Positions 58,986 to 64,000 of a stretch of DNA of 64,000 nt are shown piece after piece (the stretch's first letter is position 1; the number at the start of each line of letters is the position of its first letter). The stretch comes from JARRLC01 sp050290865. Lineage in GTDB: Bacteria > Pseudomonadota > Alphaproteobacteria > Rhizobiales > Rhodomicrobiaceae. The stretch is taken from NCBI GenBank assembly GCA_050290865.1, contig JBNKIW010000010.1, positions 42,601 to 106,600 on the forward strand, written 5' to 3'. The notes beneath the pieces are model-generated. The model ran no database searches, was not told the DNA's origin, and was given only the letters and a program-made list of their open reading frames with translations. Made by a program: the position numbers and the translations under genes.

Positions 58986-59351
58986 TTAAAGGACTTTCTG
59001 CAGCGCCCGGATGGCTTCGCGCATGTCGAAGAAGATGAGGCCGAGCTTGCTGTTTTCGTTCGTGACTGCGAGCAGAAGAGTGCCACGGCCGGCGCTGATC
59101 ACCACGGCGTAGCCCTGTTCACCGCGTACGATCACTTCCTGCACGGCGCCGCGGGACAGTTCCACCGAGGCACGGGTGCCCAGGTTGAGCAGCGTGGCTG
59201 TCATGCCCGCGACACGCGTTTCCTCCATGTTCACGGTCTCGGCGCGGGCGATCATCAGCCCGTCCTCGGAGATCAGCGCGCATGTTTCGATCCCGGGTGA
59301 ATCGGACTGCAGCTTGCGGAGGATCCTGTTCAGCTCATCAATACGGTTCAT
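58986..59351 (-). CDS. Roadblock/LC7-domain protein (MglB-like)
   Basis: The 121-residue protein is a single Roadblock/LC7 domain: ELNRILRKLQSDSPGIETCA, LISEDGLMIARAE, MTATLLNLGTRASVELSRGA, VIVRGEQGYAVVISAG and LLLAVTNENSKLGLIFFDMR. Such proteins form dimers and in MglB act on the GTPase MglA. No GTPase gene is in the window. ATG 59351 gives the family-like N-terminus and has GGGGAG about 4-5 bp upstream; an ATG at 59405, 18 codons earlier, also has a fair site. It is the first gene of the operon, 51 bp ahead of the ODP-like gene. Confidence 0.82.
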   Translation of the reverse strand: MNRIDELNRILRKLQSDSPGIETCALISEDGLMIARAETVNMEETRVAGMTATLLNLGTRASVELSRGAVQEVIVRGEQGYAVVISAGRGTLLLAVTNENSKLGLIFFDMREAIRALQKVL

Positions 59352-59793
59352 GCCGCTCCCCTGCCGGGCATGCGACACGCCCGGCATTTCCAACAGCCTG
59401 GACATCGCTTTCTCCCTGTTCTTCTATCACCTTGGACACCTATGACGCCTCGATAAGTAACAAAGTGGGCGGATAAAGGCCAGCAATTCTCGATACGGTG
59501 TAAACTCGCAGCTGGATGCACCCGCATGATCGGTGCCGGCACCGATCATGCGCTGGCACCATGCGGTTTTTACCTAACATGTCTGCTGAAACTTCGCGCC
59601 TCCGGGCGCGGGGTGCGGCATTATGTAGCAAATACCGCGCGTGAAATCAGAGACTTACGTCAAGCCCGGTGGCGCGCTGTTGTCGTACTCTGACACAGCC
59701 GCGAATACGCCCCGGGAGCCAGGTTCGTAGACGCGCGCAACAAACCGGATGCGAACTGTCTGTCGGCTGCAGTATCTTGTCTAGTCTGCCGGT
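59352..59793. other. Intergenic region upstream of the Roadblock operon
   Basis: About 440 bp between the GrpE-TPR gene end and the first Roadblock gene. It contains the 30-bp palindrome and should hold the operon promoter. No gene was recognised. Confidence 0.5.
59523..59552. promoter_or_regulatory. Perfect 30-bp palindrome
   Basis: The half-site CGCATGATCGGTGCC is followed immediately by its exact reverse complement. It lies about 170 bp before the Roadblock operon and 270 bp after the GrpE-TPR gene. No T tract follows on the minus strand, so a dimeric regulator-binding site or a processing structure is more likely than a terminator. Confidence 0.6.
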
Positions 59794-61206
59794 TCAACCT
59801 TCTTCGGCCCAGGCACTTCGAAGTTCGTTCATGAGTGGATGTTCAATATTCTCCAGCTCCAATTCGGAGAAATCGTCCAAGACCTCTCTGTCCCAGATCT
59901 TTTTATTTCGGGTTTCTTTGCCCCTGTGTTTGTTATAAATAGTTCTTGCTTCGTCCGTGGAGCCCATCAGCATGAGAGCGTGGGCACGATTTGTGTCGAT
60001 TGAGATGTAGTCCTCTCTTATGGCGGCGGCCCGATCTGCGGTCATGATCACGGCCTCATACAGGCCAGCGCACAGCTGATACCATGAAAGACTCAGGAGA
60101 GCGTCGAGTGTGGCGTCGCCCGGCTCCTCCCCAGTGGCAGTTTCGGCGAGGCGCGTTGCCGCAGCAATTCTTTCCTGGAGACGCGCAGCCTCCGCATAGT
60201 TCTTGCTTTCGAATGCGTCGTTTACGGCGTCGTTTACGGTGTCGGTTCCGTCTTGCACATCTTCGATGGCCGTTGCGGGATCGGATGTGAGCGACATCTC
60301 CGCCGCCTCGTCAGCGGCTTCTTGCCCTGAGACTGAAGGCCAATCCCGCTCGGCTTCATGAGTGTAGTTGGACGGATCTTCAGCCCAATTGCGAAGAGCG
60401 CCCAGGCTTTCGTGCAGAAATTGCTGACCTTGGTCGATGCGCCAATCCTCCGGCGTTCCATGATGGCTGTCGTCAGGTGCGACGCCAATCGGATGGGGTG
60501 CCGCTGGGATTTCCTCCGCTCCCGTTATAACGGGCTTGTGCAAGACAGAGGAACTGCGCTCGGGTGCGCGGGCCTGCTGGCTGTATCGCTCCGAACCGGT
60601 AGCACCTGATAAAGCCGGGGCGGCCTGATCGTCCGTAGCGTGTTGCGCCGCGGGTTGAGTGGCGGCGCCAGCTTGAGCGACGACGACCCCCGCCGGCCGG
60701 AGCAGGCGTTCATCTATCATAAAACCGGCATGGATGACCTCAACGATGGTATTGGCGGGCAGATCGGGCGCGTTCACCGTGGACTTGGCTTCGTGCAGAT
60801 GAGGATTGAAGGGCTCGCCGAGTGGATCAAAACGGGTCACCCGGTGGCTGTTGAGCGCAGTCAGAAGCGATCGCTCGGTAACTTCAAAGCCTTCTACGAG
60901 GTTGATCAAAGCCGGAAAGGCGTCCAGCTCCTCTTTGGGGACCGTTTCAATGGCACGGCGAATATTATCGGCAACGCATACGATATCAGCGGCAAATTCT
61001 GATATCGCATATTTCATAAACTCTTTCTTTTCCCGGTCATTGCGCAGATGCAGGGCGTTCATTTCCTCCTGAAGCGCGAGATTTTTCTTCTCCAATAATC
61101 TGTTCTTAGCAAGCAAATCATTGAATGCGAGGTATAAATCCTCCAGTTCTCTCTGTTCATCTGCAGTCGCCATGTCTGTATTTTGCACAGTTTGAGTGTT
61201 CTGCAT
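59794..61206 (-). CDS. GrpE-domain protein fused to a C-terminal TPR-like region
   Basis: The 470-residue protein begins with a coiled-coil segment (LAKNRLLEKKNLALQEEMNA). A GrpE-like domain follows (KKEFMKYAISEFAADIVCVA, INLVEGFEVTERSLLTAL, HLHEAKSTVNAPDLPANTIV, DERLLRPAGVVVA). A long acidic, low-complexity linker then leads to a C-terminal TPR-like region (LLSLSWYQLCAGLYEAVIMT, NRAHALMLMGSTDEARTIY, EHPLMNELRSAW). GrpE is the nucleotide-exchange factor of DnaK. The C-terminal type is familiar from proteins near caspase-like or CHAT peptidases; a CHAT pseudogene lies 1.9 kb away. No strong ribosome binding site distinguishes starts at 61257, 61206 and 61173. Confidence 0.7.
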   Translation of the reverse strand: MQNTQTVQNTDMATADEQRELEDLYLAFNDLLAKNRLLEKKNLALQEEMNALHLRNDREKKEFMKYAISEFAADIVCVADNIRRAIETVPKEELDAFPALINLVEGFEVTERSLLTALNSHRVTRFDPLGEPFNPHLHEAKSTVNAPDLPANTIVEVIHAGFMIDERLLRPAGVVVAQAGAATQPAAQHATDDQAAPALSGATGSERYSQQARAPERSSSVLHKPVITGAEEIPAAPHPIGVAPDDSHHGTPEDWRIDQGQQFLHESLGALRNWAEDPSNYTHEAERDWPSVSGQEAADEAAEMSLTSDPATAIEDVQDGTDTVNDAVNDAFESKNYAEAARLQERIAAATRLAETATGEEPGDATLDALLSLSWYQLCAGLYEAVIMTADRAAAIREDYISIDTNRAHALMLMGSTDEARTIYNKHRGKETRNKKIWDREVLDDFSELELENIEHPLMNELRSAWAEEG

Positions 61207-61269
61207 CTGCAGATTCCGTCTCATCCGCCACCACTTCAGCGCCTTGCCCTGCAGCATTGTTGCCAACAA

Positions 61270-62069
61270 CTCCTGCTTTCACTACCAAGCCGGGCTGCGC
61301 CCAGAGCACCTACCACCGAGTGAGCTAGCGCCGCAGATTGGTTATTTGCGCCCATAATAGGCACGTCGTTTGCGAAAGGCTAGTACAGCCCGAAGCAAGT
61401 TCGCCCCCCATTTGTAGCACATCCGCAAGCGACCTTGAGTCGGAAAAGCTGCACTATAATCAATGGCTTGCTAGTACGCTTGACCGCTAAGAAATCCTGT
61501 GAGCGCTCGCGGCATGTGGGTCAGGATTTCCTGCGGGGCCTACTAGCGGCAGTGGTGGCCGCATCGCCGGTAGCAGGCACAGTAGCCTCAGTCTCTGTCC
61601 CAGGGTGATCCAAAGAACCGCGCCCACCAAGGGATGACGGGGGGCGCAGATCAGATGCGGCACCCGGCCCGCCGCGCGGGACGCAGCCGGCGAGGCGATT
61701 AAAGAACGAAGCCGCTTCTCCCAACGGGCGCCATGATCGTTTGCAATCGCTAACTTGCCGTGATCTGCACTTCGAGCAGGTCTCCGGGGATCGGCGCTCG
61801 GGAAAGATGGACGGCGGTTGTGTGGCGCGATACGTGTAACCGTCAGATGTAGACGTCCAACAATAGTCATATTTACGTCATTAATATTAGGCGCTTATAA
61901 GCGCAATAAGCTCGTTTGACACCGCCTGCCAGTGAGTGCGGTCGATGCAAACCGAGCTTTTAATATGATAATATTTATCAATTTAATATTTGCTATATAC
62001 TCAGATGGGGCGTGGCAATCGACACGGGTTATGTCAAGTGGTTAGGGGGTTCCGATCGCTAAAAGAAAG
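61270..62069. other. 800-bp region without an intact gene
   Basis: No intact gene is recognised. On the minus strand near 61755-61840 a short frame (SRHTTAVHLSRAPIPGDLLE) vaguely resembles the end of a RidA-family protein, preceded by a stop. From about 61860 to 62010 the sequence is very AT-rich, with a 14-bp palindrome (GCGCTTATAAGCGC, 61891-61904), and probably carries the promoter of the methyltransferase gene. Confidence 0.45.
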
Positions 62070-62963
62070 ATGTACGAACAGATTCTTGCGGGCCGGATCC
62101 CTTATCAATTCCTCTATGACGACGTAGGAAACCTGCTTTACGAGAAGCTGTGCGGTACGCCAGAGTATTATCTAGCGCGTGCGGAATACCAACTGCTGCG
62201 CCGGTATTTTTCGCAGTTGAGGCTGGACAGTCCAACGATTGTCGACCTCGGGTGCGGGGATGGCCGCAAGGCCGTTTGCAGTCTTGAGAGTCTGCTGCAG
62301 CAAAATGCGCGCTATGTGGGGATCGACAGCAGCGCCGCAGCGACGGAAGCCGCGGATATTCGCATTCGCAGCGCGTTTCCCGATGTAGACGCCTCTTTTC
62401 GTGTGGAGTCAATATTCGATGGAATAGAGAGTATTCCTGACTTCCGCGAGCGAGGCCCAATTGTTCTGTGCTTCCTTGGCAGTACGATAGGAAATTTCTC
62501 GCGGCAGCAGCGCTCGGATTTTTTCCACTTGATACGAAATCATTTGGTTGAGGGCGATCGCTTCGTCACCGGCTTCGACCTGATCAAGCCCGTGAGCAGG
62601 TTGACTGCGGCGTATGATGATGCAACGCGTTTCGCCGCTCTGGCCGGGCTGAACATGGTGTGCCAGATGAATGTTCTGTTCGGTTGGAACATACCGCTGT
62701 CGTCGTTCAGGCACGAAGCCTCCTATAATGAGAAAGAGCGGATGATCGAGACCCTGCTTGTCGCGGCGGAGACGCTCTCGGTTTCTGACGAGAAAGGGGA
62801 ATTTCCGCTGAAAATTGAAAGAGGCGATTGTCTCGTTACAAATCGTGCGTACAAATTCGATCTGGAAGACATATGTGCTGAGTTGAAATCCGTTTTTTCC
62901 GTAGCGCCGGGAAGCTTTGTGCACGAAGAGTTCGGATACTCTCTTGCGGAAGTTGCCGTTTGA
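62070..62963 (+). CDS. EgtD-like SAM-dependent methyltransferase
   Basis: The 297-residue protein matches the histidine-specific methyltransferase (EgtD/Methyltransf_33) family. It has LYDDVGNLLYEKLCGTPEYY, LARAEYQLL, the SAM-binding loop IVDLGCGDGRKAV, the family motif CFLGSTIGNFSRQQR and FVTGFDLIKPVSRLTAAYDD. EgtD trimethylates histidine to hercynine in ergothioneine synthesis. No egtB or egtC is nearby and the N-terminus is slightly short, so the amine substrate is uncertain. Codon use is less GC-rich than in neighbouring housekeeping genes and the upstream DNA is AT-rich, which suggests recent acquisition. The ribosome binding site is weak (AAGAAAG). Confidence 0.75.
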   Translation: MYEQILAGRIPYQFLYDDVGNLLYEKLCGTPEYYLARAEYQLLRRYFSQLRLDSPTIVDLGCGDGRKAVCSLESLLQQNARYVGIDSSAAATEAADIRIRSAFPDVDASFRVESIFDGIESIPDFRERGPIVLCFLGSTIGNFSRQQRSDFFHLIRNHLVEGDRFVTGFDLIKPVSRLTAAYDDATRFAALAGLNMVCQMNVLFGWNIPLSSFRHEASYNEKERMIETLLVAAETLSVSDEKGEFPLKIERGDCLVTNRAYKFDLEDICAELKSVFSVAPGSFVHEEFGYSLAEVAV

Positions 62964-63099
62964 ACGTCGCGCGTCGGCATCAGTGCCGCCTTGTCGGGCA
63001 CCGCGGAACGGCTGGCTGTGCGGAAGCCCGCGCGTAAACCGCTCACGGAGGCATTCAAGCGGGGCTTCGGACCGGCTGTCCTTGCGCCGCCAATACAGG

Positions 63100-63936
63100 C
63101 TATGCCCCGAAAAACTGGAAAGCGGCCCAGAACACGGGGTGACGGAAGGGATGCTGGCTCTTCCTGCTCCCGATGGCGTCCTTGAACATTTTCTCGTGAT
63201 CGGACGACGTCCGTCCGCTGTGCCGGGCGTTCGCTACGAAGGCGAGCAGCGTCTCCCGGCTCGCGTCCCGAAGCTAGATCTGTGTCCGGCGCAAAGCCAC
63301 GGCCGGTTCCAGACGTTCAGCAAAATGAAGCTCACAGAACTTCATCATCAGCAGCGTCGTTGAAACGTCATCCACCGGCCACAGCGTCCCCACGACGTCC
63401 GCGGCGCCGTCTTCCAGGAACGCCGCCGGAAAGCCGACAAATTCGTCGAGCCTTTTCCCGTAGTCATAATGGCCTGTTTAGCGCGCCGAAAGGACGACGA
63501 GCCTGGGATGTCCGAGGCCGCCGTGATGAAGCAGGCCGCCGAGCGTGAGGCGCTCCTTTTTGGCCGGCAGCAGCGCGGATTTATCCGGAGAATCCCACGA
63601 AGCCATGCCATGCATGGCGAAATGCCAGTAGCGCGATGTCTTCAAGGTTCGAACGACGTTGGTAGCCGTTGCGCTGCTGCGATCGAGCACGGTTCGGGAG
63701 GTCGCCGGGAAGTGGCTTGCCGCTGCCGAGCCTTCCGGCGCCGCATAGACCAGATCGCTGGTCGGATTCACCACCGCCGCGAGTGTTGCCGGTCCGGGCG
63801 TGTCGGCGGCGCGGCGCCGTCCGGCTTCCACGGCAGCCAGATTCGGAGCCAGGATGATCGTGTATCGGTCGAGGAGCGTCTCGCCTGAGACGGTGTCGGT
63901 TGTGAGCCCGATGGGGAGTGCGCCTAGTACCAGGAG
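63100..63936 (-). pseudogene. CHAT-domain protease pseudogene
   Basis: One reading frame on the minus strand encodes a CHAT caspase-like domain from LLVLGALPIGL through YWHFAMHGMASWD (catalytic His) and HPRLVVLSA to the natural end HPVFWAAFQFFGA. The catalytic LSAC(E/D)TG motif reads LSA-Arg-stop-TG: the Cys codon is CGC and the next is TAA (63478-63480). A second in-frame stop (TAG, 63274-63276) replaces a probable Trp. Everything else stays in frame, so three point substitutions inactivated it. The N-terminal part (normally TPR repeats) is missing at the right end, where a stop and an IS-like fragment begin. Confidence 0.72.
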
Positions 63937-63939
63937 TCA

Positions 63940-63999
63940 TAAATCGCTAAGACGGCGTCCTTTCACGCGGCGCTGGTGAACTTCGGATTTGGTCCACAC
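63940..63999 (-). mobile_element. Possible fragment of an IS5-type transposase start
   Basis: The last 60 bp, read on the minus strand, encode MWTKSEVHQRRVKGRRLSDL followed by a stop. This resembles the N-terminus of IS5-family transposases (MWT...R..YASDL). It joins the truncated CHAT pseudogene directly. The similarity is short and the window ends here, so this is tentative. Confidence 0.3.
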
Positions 64000-64000
64000 G

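Noticed and set aside
61755..61840. Remnant of a RidA-family gene on the minus strand
   Set aside because: Only about 25 codons resemble the family end, a stop lies just upstream and the signature residues are too few to name a pseudogene.

Overview
This window looks like chromosomal DNA of a high-GC, motile alphaproteobacterium, most likely from the Hyphomicrobiales or a close relative. The support is the gene order pal-ybgF-tilS-ftsH, the hisC-tyrA block divergent from metX-metW, flagellar genes with a DUF1217 protein and an flgF-fliI pair, a hybrid CheA, and a cysteine-poor (magnesium-type) HemB. No rRNA, tRNA or CRISPR array was seen. Most of the sequence is compact housekeeping DNA with many 1-4 bp overlaps between genes.

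Layout. 1-9 kb: start of ETF-ubiquinone oxidoreductase, a uracil-DNA glycosylase, an ABC exporter, assimilatory sulfonucleotide reductase (cysH), a small degenerate tyrosine recombinase, malate synthase, carA and a cold-shock protein. 9-11 kb: a DsrL/GltD-like iron-sulfur flavoprotein. 11-24 kb: flagellar genes (motA-fliN-flhB-unknown on the minus strand; DUF1217-flgF-fliI on the plus strand) followed by chemotaxis genes (unknown-cheA-cheW-cheY-cheR). 24-29 kb: aromatic amino acid and methionine genes (hisC-tyrA-chaC; metX-metW) and pncC. 29.6-33.8 kb: a two-gene ATP-citrate-lyase-like enzyme with an unusually long second subunit. 34-41 kb: hemB, a duplicated Cys-module secreted protein, an NrtR-like Nudix regulator, rpmF, mtgA, ispA, a small secreted protein and engB. 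41-47 kb: ftsH-tilS-ybgF-pal and a 44-residue lipoprotein. 47-55.5 kb: sulfide:quinone oxidoreductase, cysG, a patatin-like lipoprotein, a MetH without its homocysteine domain, yggT and a DUF167 protein.

55.6-64 kb is accessory in character. It holds an unknown lipoprotein. Next is a tight four-gene operon combining two Roadblock/LC7 proteins (one membrane-anchored), a flavodiiron/ODP-like metallo-beta-lactamase-fold protein with an octapeptide-repeat tail, and an inner-membrane OmpA-domain protein; a perfect 30-bp palindrome lies upstream. Beyond it are a GrpE-TPR fusion, 800 bp of partly AT-rich DNA, an EgtD-like methyltransferase, and a CHAT-protease pseudogene whose catalytic Cys codon and next codon have mutated, abutting a fragment resembling the start of an IS5-type transposase.

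Functionally, sqr, the DsrL-like protein, cysH and cysG suggest sulfide oxidation plus sulfate assimilation and siroheme synthesis, although no dsr or sox genes are visible. The Roadblock-ODP-OmpA operon is the best candidate for an undescribed system: its parts suggest an envelope-anchored redox- or oxygen-responsive scaffold. That role is inferred from domain content only.
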